28,904 nucleotides of DNA from positions 1-28,904 of the forward strand of contig JAMQCK010000313.1 of the NCBI GenBank assembly GCA_024196135.1, written 5' to 3'. Source of the stretch: Pleurotus ostreatus/Saccharomyces cerevisiae fusant (lineage: Eukaryota > Opisthokonta). Below, in pieces: positions 20,201 through 28,904 of this stretch. The position numbers were made by a program, and so were the translations under genes. The notes beneath the pieces were generated by a model, which ran no database searches, was not told the origin of the DNA, and was given only the letters and a program-made list of their open reading frames with translations. Every line of letters begins with the position of its first letter. Position 1 is the stretch's first letter.

Positions 20201-23200
20201 TCAAACCTCATCCTCGTCTTCGTCTTCGGAATCGTGAGAGTCATGGTAAACATAGCCAATCTTCTCCAGAATACCAAGACCAGGTCGCTCAACCAAGTAG
20301 TATCGATCCTTTGCCGTCTCGTCCTGAAAAAACAAGGGGTAGCGCTGGTCTGGGGCAAGTAAAACAACAGAAAGGATACTTCGAGCATCAATAGCAATAA
20401 CATCGGTGTCCTTGTGATGCTGCATGGTAATGTATGTCTTGGAGGAGAGATTGTATATGCCCTGATGAGGGAGGCCATATAGCGAGCATATCGCTACACC
20501 ACGCAGCTCCCCGTGCACTGGAATTAGCACATAATAGTGAACCTCAGCAAAGCGCTGGCCTTCGCTGGCCATGAACTGTCCGAAAGTGGTAAGGCGCTTT
20601 AATCAACCCAAATAATGTTTGAGACACACCTTGACATTGCGTGATATCCGGACATGCTTGGGATCCATCGCCTCTTCCTTCCACCGCGAACGTGCAGTTT
20701 GCCCATTGGGAAGGCGAAGCCTCGCCCAGCGGCGCACTTTCAGACTGTCGCCTACAGATGTGTGATCTCCCTGCGCTTGGAGAAAGCGCTGCAGGGCGCG
20801 AGCCTCAGCGCGCGTGACCGGCCTAGCCAGCCTATCGCGTCGAGGGAGAAGAGCGTACTTCCCTTCGTGAAGTATGTGTGCTCGTTGAGGGAATCGTGGT
20901 TGCGCGGGCTCGATGTCAGGAATTAGGGCCTTGATAGCGTTGATTTGGCACCTGCGAATCGCGCGCTCGGAAAGGTTTGCGTAGGGCTTCGAATGCTGCT
21001 TGATCTCCTCTCCAAGGTTTCCAATTGTCCGCTCCATCGTATACTGAGAGTAAAGCATGCTGGGCCCCAATCGCTGCGTCTCGCGAGGCATGTGCGACGG
21101 TGCATGCACGCTGGCCCGGACAAAGTGCAGACGATCCGCGCGTCGCTGAACATACAGCTCCTCGAACTCATCTGACTGCTCGCACATGAGCTCGTCAGAC
21201 TCGCGAAGCAAGTCGACTGCTATGTTGACCTCGATGTCGACCCGAGTGGCACGAACCAGCTTGCAAAACTGGATGTAGTACGCTTCCGGGAGATCGCCAA
21301 AGAGCAAGCACGGGCAATGACCGTAGAAGTATAGCAGAAACTCCCAAGATTTGTAGCCACTGGTAAGCTTCTCCGCAATGTTGCGCGAAGGGCGGTCGAA
21401 GGATCCTGGAGTGTATGGGATGGCATCTGCGACCATCTGCCCGTGCGCCTTCCACTTCGCTGGACTTTGGAAGATCGCAAAAGGCCAGGTCGCCTTGTTG
21501 TCGGTTCGCGTATCGCATTCGATTGTGGCGCGCCACAGCGAGATGTACAGGTCGGGGATGTTGAGAGTTGCGAGATGCATTGCATCGCCACCAAACATCG
21601 CCGGAACACCTAGGTTATGCTTGGGAGGCAACCCACTGAAGATCGAGGGCTTGACGATGCCAGTCTCGAGACGGTTCCTCTCGTAGCGCGTCACGTTGGG
21701 GGAGTTGACAACGGTCTCGAGGTTTCGAAGATAACGCGCAGTGGCGCGTTCCGTTGTATGCTCATCGAGCAGCTCTCGGATGTCGACATCTGGATGGTCG
21801 CAGCCGAGGACGCGATAGTTGTGTGGACGGAGACGCGCAGGATAGTAGTGGGGGCCACCAGTTTTGTGCCGCCCAATGATGGGACAATAAAAGCGGCAGT
21901 GGATGCGCCCATGATGTCCAACGAAGCCGTTTAGATAAGCCATCGCAGGCCCATCTGCAGTCGCCAAATACAGGAAAGGTCGGTCTCGAAAGACACGTCC
22001 AGTCGCTGCATCCCATACAACAAGACCCTCCTTCTGAATGGCAGCAAGGTGATGTAATCCAGTGAAGAGGAAGCTGTCCGCATTCCGGATCTTGTTAGGC
22101 CCCGGAATTGTACCACCGATGCAGACAAAGCGCTTCTTGTACCGCACATCGACGTCGAGGTTCATAAGAAGCCAGATGTAAATCCAGCAATCCGACGCCT
22201 TGTTGCGGTAGAGCATAGCGCCATCCATCGATAGAACGACCACGCTATCGTCAGATGTTATCCGTCCGTCCTGCACTGCCTCGAGGTACTCCGTGCCGTC
22301 GATGTAGTCGGCAAAGGGAGAGACCTTGATGCCGTTGTTTGCATTCAGCTCGGCGAGGACAGCAGCTGTACAACGCTCGCGATACTGCATCAGCTGCGAG
22401 GTCTCCGGGCCACGTCGCTGCGCCTGAAGCTGAGGCCCGAGGAGGATTGTTGTGAACTGCTTTCGAGGACGCTTTGTGCGCGATCCTTTGCCGCTTGCCG
22501 GGGTCATCTCGTAGCGCCGCTCCCCGCAATACGGGCAGAAGTCGAGATCGCGATAGGGGCCTGTATACCCGATGCACGAATTATCGCACATATCACGCTT
22601 GACTTCAACGATACCGCTCAGCTCGCGGACCAGCTTCTTCACCTAAGATCCCAGAGTTAGCGCTATCAGAAGCGCACGAAGAAGTAAGAACATACCTCGT
22701 AAAAAGATAGAATATTGCTCCCAGGATGGCGGCGCAAGTAAGCGGCACGGGAATCGTTGTATGCGTCCACGGAAGCGTCAGTGAGCGCGAAGAAGAGGTC
22801 CAGCGAGTACCGTTGGTCGGGATCATCCACCGTCAGAGCGTGTAGTGGGGGATTTCGGATCTGCTGTATGATCTCGTCCGGTAGTGGCTCGACAGCGCTA
22901 TCGAGTGCCGCCTGCTGAAGCAATTCGATGAAGTGTTGCGAAATTTTGAGGTCATCGAGCACGGGGTTGAAGCGGGGAGCGGGAGTGTCTGCATCGAGAA
23001 GCTCATTAGGAAGGTCGATCTCGCGCAAATCCTCTCTTTCAGCCCCTGCCCGCACGTTATCCTCGTCCTCGAGCTGAATACTCTCAGTCTCTACCGAGGA
23101 CTCTCGCGGTGGCGAGAATGGCTCTCGATTTTGCAGGGGCTGCGCATCTTCTTGAGGACCACCGAATCGAGACACCGAGTCATCCAGTTGCGCCGTTCTC

Positions 23201-23615
23201 GTGTACCCCTCGCCTTCATCCTGTCTAGATCAGTAACCTTGTCTAAGTTTGCCTCATTCAAATCTCTCACCTCTTCATTTCCCTCTGTCGCCGTCTCGAG
23301 GGGACCACCAAGCTCGCCAATAGTTGCAATTGCATCCTCGCCGTTTCCCGGTACCCTGGCGCTCGAGACGTCGGTACGTGCGCGCTTCCTTGCGCTTCCA
23401 GACGCAGAAGCAGCCCGCCGCTTGTGCATCGAGCCTGTGGGGGCAACCCGAAGCAAGTGCTCGTTGTACGAGCTGGTTGAGGCAAGGAGAAGCCGAGCTT
23501 GATGCTCTCGCTCTCGTTTGCGATGCCGGTTCACAACTTTCCGTGTGTACGCACGCCCAGGACCGTCGGGGCCACCACACCTGAGTGAACAGTAGCAAAG
23601 CTCCTTCTTTGACAT
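20201..23615 (-). CDS. Tnp2-family transposase (1085 aa)
   Basis: It catalyses excision and integration of the surrounding element. Four exons fit: 23615-23271, 23220-22696, 22642-20630 and 20575-20201. The N-terminus has a Cys-rich motif (CYCSLRC, 7-13), then basic and acidic low-complexity sequence. A zinc ribbon follows, with Cys 309, 313, 326 and 329 (DLDFCPYCGERR). The catalytic core has VVVLSMDGAMLY (Asp about 430), RNKASDCWIYIWLL, GTIPGPNKIRNADSFLF and LYLATADGPAMAYLNGFVGH. It continues with GGPHYYPARL, SIFSGLPPKHNLGVP, FGGDAMHLATLNIPDLY and YTMERTIGNLGEEIKQ. These are characteristic of the Agaricomycete Tnp2 (Transposase_21) group. Acidic residues in DGA, ADG and MER..GE are plausible DDE catalytic residues, but that is inference. 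The C-terminal exon (QRFAEVHYYVLIP..YYLVERPGL) is the usual Tnp2 tail. The frame is intact throughout. Confidence 0.94.
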
Positions 23616-23927
23616 ACTCGGGAGGCGCGCTGGTACGGTGTGCGCTGCCCAGAGGTTTCGAAGAGATGCAAGCTGCCGGACTTGGGCTTATTCAGGAAGT
23701 TCTCAAGTCGCCGGAAAAGTCGGCGGTGCCTTGGGTACGTGAGAACTTCCGAGAGAAATCACACGGGCGGCAGTCGCATTTGGAAAAAAGCTAAGTCTCG
23801 AGCTTAGATTCAAGGTGTGGTGTGCCGTTACGATGTAGTCAGTTATGGTAAGACGGAAGGCGCGCGTGTGTGACGACAGTCATATTGGGTCATATCACTG
23901 TTACATCTGTCACATCCAGCCTTATCC
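23616..23927. other. 5' subterminal region of the transposon
   Basis: It lies between the transposase start and the right inverted repeat and should hold the transposase promoter. It includes the two tandem 9-mers at 23898-23915 and a repeated GTCATAT at 23879-23885 and 23889-23895, candidates for transposase-binding subterminal repeats. Confidence 0.5.
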
Positions 23928-23960
23928 GGCTCGACCGCGTCAGAACGCGTTTTGACTGGG
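23928..23960 (-). repeat. Right terminal inverted repeat (33 bp)
   Basis: It ends CGCGTTTTGACTGGG. It is a perfect reverse complement of the left end. Confidence 0.95.
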
Positions 23961-23967
23961 TGTCAGG
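23961..23967. repeat. Target site duplication, right copy (TGTCAGG)
   Basis: It follows the right inverted repeat without a gap and is identical to the left copy. Confidence 0.9.
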
Positions 23968-24095
23968 CACCGCCGGTCGTTTGCGAGCTCGGCTCAGCTG
24001 CGCCCCCGATTCGGGACGCCGTATCGTCACTGGACTGCAGATTCTAACTCCGTTCTTCGACTTCGATCTCACCACCTCTTTCTCCTCCTCCCTTC

Positions 24096-25838
24096 ATGCC
24101 CTCGGCTCGCCATGTCGTCGTTCAGGCGTTGAAGATCGTCTGGGTATTCTCTGTATTCTACTTCGAATTATGGACGTTCTATCGCCACGCCGGCTCGTGC
24201 GATTGGCCGGCCCCTCGCCAGGATGTGCGTCGCCATCGAGCTGCGCGTCGTCGTATCTGACCCCCCATTTTTAGCACGCTGACGATGCCGAGCACGTCCT
24301 GCTCGTCGCGGACCCTCAGATCCTCGACATGAGCTCGTACCCGGGCCGCCATCCAGCCCTGCAATGGCTCTCCCAGATCATCGTCGATCTCAATCTACGC
24401 AAGAACTGGCGCGCGGCTTTGCGCTCCCACCCAGACAAGATCGTCTTCCTCGGCGACATGCTGGATAACGGGCGGATGGACATGACGGAGGAAGAGTGCG
24501 TTCCCCGCTCTTTCCCCCCGATGTTTCGGTACTTACATTCCGTCCCCATCGCAGGTACTCTGCCTACCACCGTCGCTTCCGGCGAGTCTTCCAAGGCAGC
24601 GGCACGACCCCCACATTCTACATTCCCGGCAACCACGATATCGGCCTTGGCGAACCCTCAGCCTACTCGCGATCCCCCCAGGCCGACGAGCGCTACGTCG
24701 CCCACTTTGGCGAACCCAACAAGATCGTCCATGCAGGAGGCCATGCCCTCGTCATGATCGACGCCCCCAGCCTCGTCGACGAAGACCGCGAGCGGATTTC
24801 CCTCGGACGCCCGTTCGACGAGTGGTCGTTCCCACCCAACGGCACGATGTCCTTCGCGAAGAATATCCCACGTGATATAGGTGCGCTCTTGCCCCACATC
24901 CCCACATCAACCGCGTCTAAATGTAGTCCACCTATAGACGACGCGACTCCTCGCGTCTTGCTCACCCACATACCCCTCCACCGACCGCCAAAGAGTGGCT
25001 GCGGCCCACTCCGAGAAAGGGGGACCATTCACGCAGGGCATGGTGGAGGGTACGAGAACACCATCAGCCGCGAGGCGAGCCAGATGCTGCTGGAAGCCAT
25101 CAAGCCCGCCTTCGTCTTCAGGTGAGTCTTCCCGCCTTACCGAGCGACGCGAAAGATAGACCCCGCCGCAGCGGAGACGATCACGACTACTGCGAATATA
25201 CGCACCATTATTCTGGGCGAACTGCGCAGGAAATTACGGTCAAGAGTCTGTCCATGGCGATGGGCGTCAGACGACCTGGGTATCAGCTTCTGTCTCTTGC
25301 GCCAGCCGAGCGCGGCGCTGACGACGCTGCCGCCGCTGCAACGGCTCTGTGCTTGCTGCCCGATCAGCTGCATATTTATCTCGGCGTCTATGTACCATTA
25401 CTCGTGCTTTCTCTCGCTCTCGTCGGTGCCGTGAATGCGTTGGCACGATATCGGCGCCGCTCTCCGCATACCAGCGACGGGCCGTGGCGCAGTACCTCTA
25501 GAACACGTCCTTTCCTCCGCGTCGTTGGGCAGGAGCAATCTTCCCAAGACGATGACTTCGACGAGAAGGAAGACGGAGACGCCCTCCCCACCCCCGCATT
25601 GTTGACCAGCGGTCGGCGACCCACGCGTCTGACGCGTCAACGCAGCTTTCCGGGACCGGGGCGAAGTCCTCCGTCTTACGCTGCGCCTTTGAAGCGCGTG
25701 TTGAAGACGGCTCTGGCGAGCTCGCGCCCCGGCAGGCAACGAAGTTTGGTGAGGGATATTTTCTACGATGTACGGGATGTGGCCATACTACCGTTGCTGT
25801 TGTTTTCGCTTATCACATGGTGGACAATGGCATATTGA
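24096..25838 (+). CDS. CDC1/TED1/PGAP5-type metallophosphoesterase (508 aa), GPI-anchor remodelling
   Basis: This is an ER/Golgi membrane phosphoesterase of the calcineurin-like fold. Family members (yeast Cdc1 and Ted1, human PGAP5/MPPE1) remove ethanolamine phosphate from GPI-anchor mannoses using Mn2+. Exons are 24096-24224, 24275-24495, 24555-24880, 24938-25121 and 25172-25838. The metal-binding motifs come in order: ADPQILD (55-61), FLGDMLDNG (101-109), IPGNHDIG (140-147), LLTHIPLHR (233-241) and SGDDHDYC (287-294). An N-terminal membrane anchor lies at about 7-28 (VWVFSVFYFELWTFY). Two C-terminal spans contain LGVYVPLLVLSLALVGAV and ILPLLLFSLITWWTMAY. The start is the first ATG, just before the membrane anchor. 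The transposon ends 135 bp upstream of the start codon, so the promoter is displaced or interrupted. The exact member (CDC1 or TED1) is not resolved. Confidence 0.93.
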
Positions 25839-26279
25839 GCTTGTATTACCACTGTGTACTGTACATACGCGGCTTGCAGCTCGCACGCTTTTTGCATACT
25901 TGCATATACTGCAGTAAGCCCTGATAAGTCGAGCCCAGAACTTACTTTCGAGCCCTAGTGCTAACGTTAACCGTCAAGCTCGGATGATGTTGCATCGTGT
26001 TCCGTTCTGTCGCCTGGTCGGTTTTTGCCGACGTAGTCCTGACTCATGCGTGATATCCACGTGACCGAAGTTGAACTTCCAGTGCATGACTTGTCTTCTT
26101 GAAAGTGCCATATTTCAAACGCATCAATGACACATTCAGATATAAAGCACCTAGCAGAACGTAATTAGAGGATCACAGAGAAAATACTCATATATATACA
26201 ATATATACGGCGGCACTAACCAGAGCGACACCAAGCGAAAGACTGAAAGGGAGAAATTATATCCTTCAACATTGCACTA
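25839..26279. other. Intergenic region between convergent genes
   Basis: It holds the 3' flanks of the metallophosphoesterase and of the downstream minus-strand gene. There is an AT-rich tract at 26188-26207 (TATATATACAATATATAC). No gene is seen. Confidence 0.6.
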
Positions 26280-26965
26280 TCACCCGCTCAACGTCTTTTC
26301 GGCTATCGCACTGATGACGACGTTGAAGCCTTCTATGAATTTGTCGGTTATGAGTGTTGGTCTGGCGGGTGCCTCTGACGATGGATGAGCCAGAGGACAG
26401 AGACTCTGCAATCGTCAAGTCAAAGAGGTAACAGGCGAATATAACATATCGCTTACCCTCGTGTCTTCCCGCGCGTCGCGAAGTGCGTCCCGTAGATTCA
26501 TAGCTGCCCATGTCCAGCTAAGCGCACGTACCGCGCGAAGTGTGCGGTTTTGGTGAAGCGCCCTGATTTTGGTGATCATCTCGCCCATGTCAGCATCTAG
26601 TTTGTCGAGTCTGCGAAGCATGAGCGATGAAAAATAGAAGATGACAGACACACTCACGCTTTACGGGCACTGTCGTAGGTGAGTTGCTCATTATACCGCT
26701 GATGAAGACCTTTGCCTTCCTCAAGTTTGTCGGATGAGATTACGAGTGCTTCGCGCGCCTCCTGGTATATCTTCTCGCAGGATCGAAGGACAACAGTGGG
26801 TGAATGGCTACAAATGAAGAGGGCAATAGCCACGACAGCGAAGACAACCATGAGGGCGCCAGCGCCAACAATGGGGATCATCTCTAGTCCAGCGTGGGCC
26901 TCCAGAGCCCTGAAGGAAAGATGAAGTAATGCGAAGAGGAGGGTGAGGACGAGGGCGGAGTGCAT
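26280..26965 (-). CDS. Small membrane protein, tandem paralogue B (195 aa), function unknown
   Basis: Three exons fit: 26965-26658, 26610-26457 and 26405-26280. The N-terminus is hydrophobic (HSALVLTLLFALLHLSF, either a signal anchor or a first span), and a second span lies at about 30-55 (VGAGALMVVFAVVAIALFI). The rest is helical and charged (CEKIYQEAREALVISSDKLE, then LDKLDADMGEMITKI), ending in a Pro-rich tail and a short amphipathic helix. No family is recognised. Intron phases (2, then 0) and the 154-nt middle exon are the same as in the gene at 27709-28424. A TATAAG box lies 36 bp upstream of the start. Such small membrane proteins are often lineage-specific in mushrooms. Confidence 0.75.
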
Positions 26966-27708
26966 GGCGAATCTATGTAGACCAAGAGAGGTGATTCGTA
27001 CTTATAGTGGTGGCGGACTGCATGAAAGGGAGGCACAGGTAAGGCTACGAGACGCAGGGCTATTGTCTGCAGAGGCAACCGACGAAGAAGGACAGGCAGG
27101 CAACAATATGAGTACAATGGGGATACAAAGGGAGTCGCGACATGACGTCCTACGCGCGGGTATTGGGCGGTGAACTTGGAGTACAATGGCGTGGTGCCCT
27201 TTGTTCACCGGTGCGAAGAAGCTGCGAGTTGCCAAGGAGCCCTGCCATGCTCGCAGTCAAGCTCCTCCTAGTGGAGGACAATGGCTGTTGCTAGCAGAGA
27301 CTCAACAAAGCACCCTTCGCTTAGACGCGTCGGAGATGATTCAGGGCGAGCCGCACTATCACCAGTTTACGGCCAAATTCACGCTCCTGGATCTATATTC
27401 CAGTCAATGGTCAGCCCACTGCATCCTCTAGCGAACGTTCAGCAACAACTTCGGTGCGCCAGCCTCTGTCTATGAGCAGGATACATTGCTTCGAACAAAT
27501 AGCAGGAGACTTACAAAACTTGATCAGTAGATGGTCAGCATACATGATTGATTCGCTGGCAAAGGGGGGCTGCACATAAATAATAAGCAAACCAAGACCA
27601 TGCGCACGACAGCGGAATAAAGCCAGAAAATCTGTGGAGCTCTCGACGCGTGCTAGACGGCAGCCAAGTAGCTCAACAGAGTGTGTAGTTGATCACACAT
27701 CTCGAGCG
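26966..27708. other. Intergenic region between the two paralogues
   Basis: It holds the promoter of the 195-residue gene and the 3' flank of the 201-residue gene. Frames in it are short and lack motifs. No third paralogue remnant was found by eye. Confidence 0.55.
27001..27006 (-). promoter_or_regulatory. TATA-like box of paralogue B
   Basis: Read on the minus strand this is TATAAG (within CCACTATAAGTACG), 36 bp before the start codon. The other paralogue has a TATAAGG at a similar distance, which supports a functional role. Confidence 0.4.
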
Positions 27709-28424
27709 TCAGTTCCCCGCAACTGGGTCCTCTTCCCTCGACGCAGAAGCATGGAGGTCACGAGGCAATGAACCAGCTATTCCAACCTCCACATCCACGT
27801 TTGGGTCTCTTGTTGCTTGTCGGTTAGGTGGACGGGCTCGGGGCTCCCACGAGCACTCGACCACCTATGCCCAGGAATGTTCAGTCTTCAGATGGCGGAA
27901 AGAATCTGCACACCCACCTTCAAGTCGTGCGACACTGTGTTATACGCGCATAAAAGCTTCATGGCAGTGTAGGAGCGGGGAAGAGACATAATCGAGCAAA
28001 CGAAGGCATTCCTCCGTCTGCCCCAAACCGTACGCTCGAGATCGTACTTCTTCTGATCTAGGATCTGAAGCCTGAGAAGACATAGCGGTTAGCAATGCGG
28101 GCGGTAGGATTCGAACTCGCAGGCTCACCTATCACGAACCTCCGCAAGGACGGGAATCTCCGTCGAGATGTGGGTTGAGGAGGCCCCCGAGTCTCGATCG
28201 ACTTTCATCAAGGCGGTCAAGGATGTATGGGCCTCGATGCGTACGTCGTCGCAGTATTGTAAGATGACGGGCGGCGTGACGAAGTAGATGCCAAGAACGA
28301 TGGCCATCGGGGTGATAACGGCGAGCAAGACTCGACGCGCCGTCATGGATAGATCCTGCAGGAGGCAGGCCTCCAGCATGCCAATGACGAAGTGAACGAG
28401 CGCATAGAAGAGTCCTGAGCCCAT
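27709..28424 (-). CDS. Small membrane protein, tandem paralogue A (201 aa), function unknown
   Basis: Three exons fit: 28424-28129, 28071-27918 and 27864-27709. An N-terminal hydrophobic segment (LFYALVHFVIGMLEACLL) is followed by a second span at about 30-53 (VLLAVITPMAIVLGIYFV). A charged helical region (CDDVRIEAHTSLTALMKV, then LQILDQKKYDLERTV) and a polar tail follow. No family is recognised. Residue identity with the 195-residue neighbour is low, but the two share topology, intron phases (2, then 0), the 154-nt middle exon and orientation. The start ATG is followed by GGC and preceded by a TATA-like box. An inverted-repeat element begins 127 bp upstream. Confidence 0.75.
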
Positions 28425-28457
28425 CGTAATGGATTAGTGATGGTGGAGCAGCCCCAT

Positions 28458-28464
28458 CCTTATA
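28458..28464 (-). promoter_or_regulatory. TATA-like box of paralogue A
   Basis: Read on the minus strand this is TATAAGG (within CTCTTATAAGGATG), about 34 bp before the start codon, matching the arrangement in paralogue B. Confidence 0.4.
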
Positions 28465-28550
28465 AGAGTGGCGCATGAGGGATGCTATGCGATGGTGAGG
28501 CCTTCGGAGCGGCATGGTCCTAAGCTCTCATAGACGTGCGAGAATATACT

Positions 28551-28583
28551 ACAGCTAGTTGCAAAACAATAGACGCCCCCCGC
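28551..28583 (+). repeat. Left terminal inverted repeat of the MITE-like element
   Basis: It runs from ACAGCTAGTTGCA to GACGCCCCCCGC. Two mismatches (A/G) separate it from the right copy. Confidence 0.85.
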
Positions 28584-28871
28584 TCCCGCACCCACCCCGC
28601 TCCCCGCGCGAGATATGACGCCAGGCACGCCACGCCGGGCCTCGGCGAGAGGGCAGCAGGCGCACGACGGCGCGCTGCTCGTATACCGAGATGCGAAAAG
28701 CAGTGGACTGGTCGTCGCACCTGCGCAGGGATAGCTCAGGCTGGTTGGTGGGTACCTTCAGCCTCCGTCAGCTAGCGTAAATGCGCCTCTGAAAGGCATT
28801 GGCTGCGTCCTGAGCGTGCAGATGATGCGAAGGCGCGTTCGGACCGGCCAGGCGGGCTCCACAGCGTCTTT

Positions 28872-28904
28872 GCGGGGGGCGTCTATCGTTCTGCAACTAG
28901 CTGT
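28872..28904 (-). repeat. Right terminal inverted repeat of the MITE-like element
   Basis: It is the reverse complement of 28551-28583 with two mismatches and ends at the last base of the window. Confidence 0.85.

Larger units (their letters stand above)
17099..23960 (-). mobile_element. Complete Tnp2-type DNA transposon (6862 bp) with 33-bp TIRs and 7-bp TSD
   Basis: A cut-and-paste element is bounded by perfect 33-bp inverted repeats (17099-17131 and 23928-23960) that begin CCCAGTCAAAACGCG. Identical TGTCAGG heptamers flank it. Inside are two intact genes, both read from right to left: the Tnp2-like transposase and a 663-residue accessory protein. Perfect ends, a perfect duplication and two open genes argue for a recent insertion. 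The right subterminal region has two tandem 9-mers (CTGTTACAT, CTGTCACAT at 23898-23915), possibly transposase-binding repeats. Tnp2 proteins normally belong to CACTA/EnSpm elements, whose ends read CACTA/CACTG and whose duplications are 2-3 bp. This element departs on both points. Confidence 0.93.
28551..28904. mobile_element. Probable MITE-like inverted-repeat element (at least 354 bp), right edge at window end
   Basis: The segment 28551-28583 and the reverse complement of 28872-28904 match at 31 of 33 bases (both begin ACAGCTAGTTGCA). The enclosed ~290 bp is GC-rich and has no open gene. Short length, good inverted ends and no coding capacity fit a miniature non-autonomous DNA transposon. 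The window stops exactly at the inner match, so the full repeat may be longer and the target duplication cannot be seen. Confidence 0.75.

Noticed and set aside
20603..22642. Treating the transposase as ending at the TGA near 20603, with a separate 3' ORF at 20201-20572
   Set aside because: A 54-bp intron (20629-20576) joins them in frame, and the 3' part is the usual Tnp2 C-terminal tail.
17099..23960. Classifying the element as KDZ (Kyakuja/Dileera/Zisupton) because of the Cys-rich N-terminus and longer duplication
   Set aside because: The core motifs (MDGAMLYRNKASDCW, GGPHYYPARL, TMERTIGNLGEEI) are of Tnp2 type. The KDZ-type core is not seen.
28095..28135. tRNA-like stretch AGTTCGAATCC on the minus strand
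   Set aside because: It resembles a T-loop, but the flanking bases do not form a T-stem and there is no acceptor or anticodon arm. It lies within intron 1 of paralogue A.
28729..28750. Box A-like GATAGCTCAGGCTGG suggesting a tRNA or SINE head
   Set aside because: No box B follows at the right distance and no cloverleaf can be drawn. It lies inside the MITE-like element.

Overview
This window comes from a filamentous basidiomycete, most likely an Agaricomycete. The genes carry many introns of about 45-60 bp with GT..AG ends and CTNA-type branch points. One gene encodes a Zn2Cys6 regulator with the fungal-specific middle domain, another a Tnp2 transposase of the kind common in mushroom genomes, and a third a GPI-remodelling phosphoesterase. 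Exon models were built by hand from splice signals. In each complete model given the exon lengths sum to a multiple of three.

Layout. 1-376 is the 3' end of a HECT ubiquitin ligase (TOM1/HUWE1 type). 659-2476 (-) is a class A FAD monooxygenase. 3449-7913 (-) is a 1284-residue AT-hook protein. It shares a 145-bp head-to-head promoter with a 63-residue complex I subunit-like gene (8059-8397, +). 8757-9804 (-) is an unrecognised gene. 10221-13912 (-) is a 940-residue, 18-exon Zn2Cys6 transcription factor whose zinc cluster is completed by a 6-nt microexon. 14203-16228 (-) is a dynamin-like GTPase pseudogene with several inactivating lesions.

17099-23960 is a complete 6862-bp DNA transposon. It has 33-bp perfect terminal inverted repeats and a perfect 7-bp target duplication. 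It carries a Tnp2-type transposase (1085 aa) and a second protein (663 aa) with a coiled coil, a Trp-rich domain and an HMG-box-like C-terminus. The ends do not read CACTA and the duplication is longer than the 2-3 bp expected of CACTA elements, so this is the most interesting object here. It sits about 128 bp upstream of the start codon of a CDC1/TED1/PGAP5-type metallophosphoesterase (24096-25838, +), that is, in that gene's promoter.

The right end holds two small membrane-protein genes (26280-26965 and 27709-28424, both -). They share intron phases, an identical 154-nt middle exon and a similarly placed TATA-like box, which suggests an ancient tandem duplication. The last 354 bases look like a MITE with 33-bp inverted ends, the right one ending exactly at the window edge.
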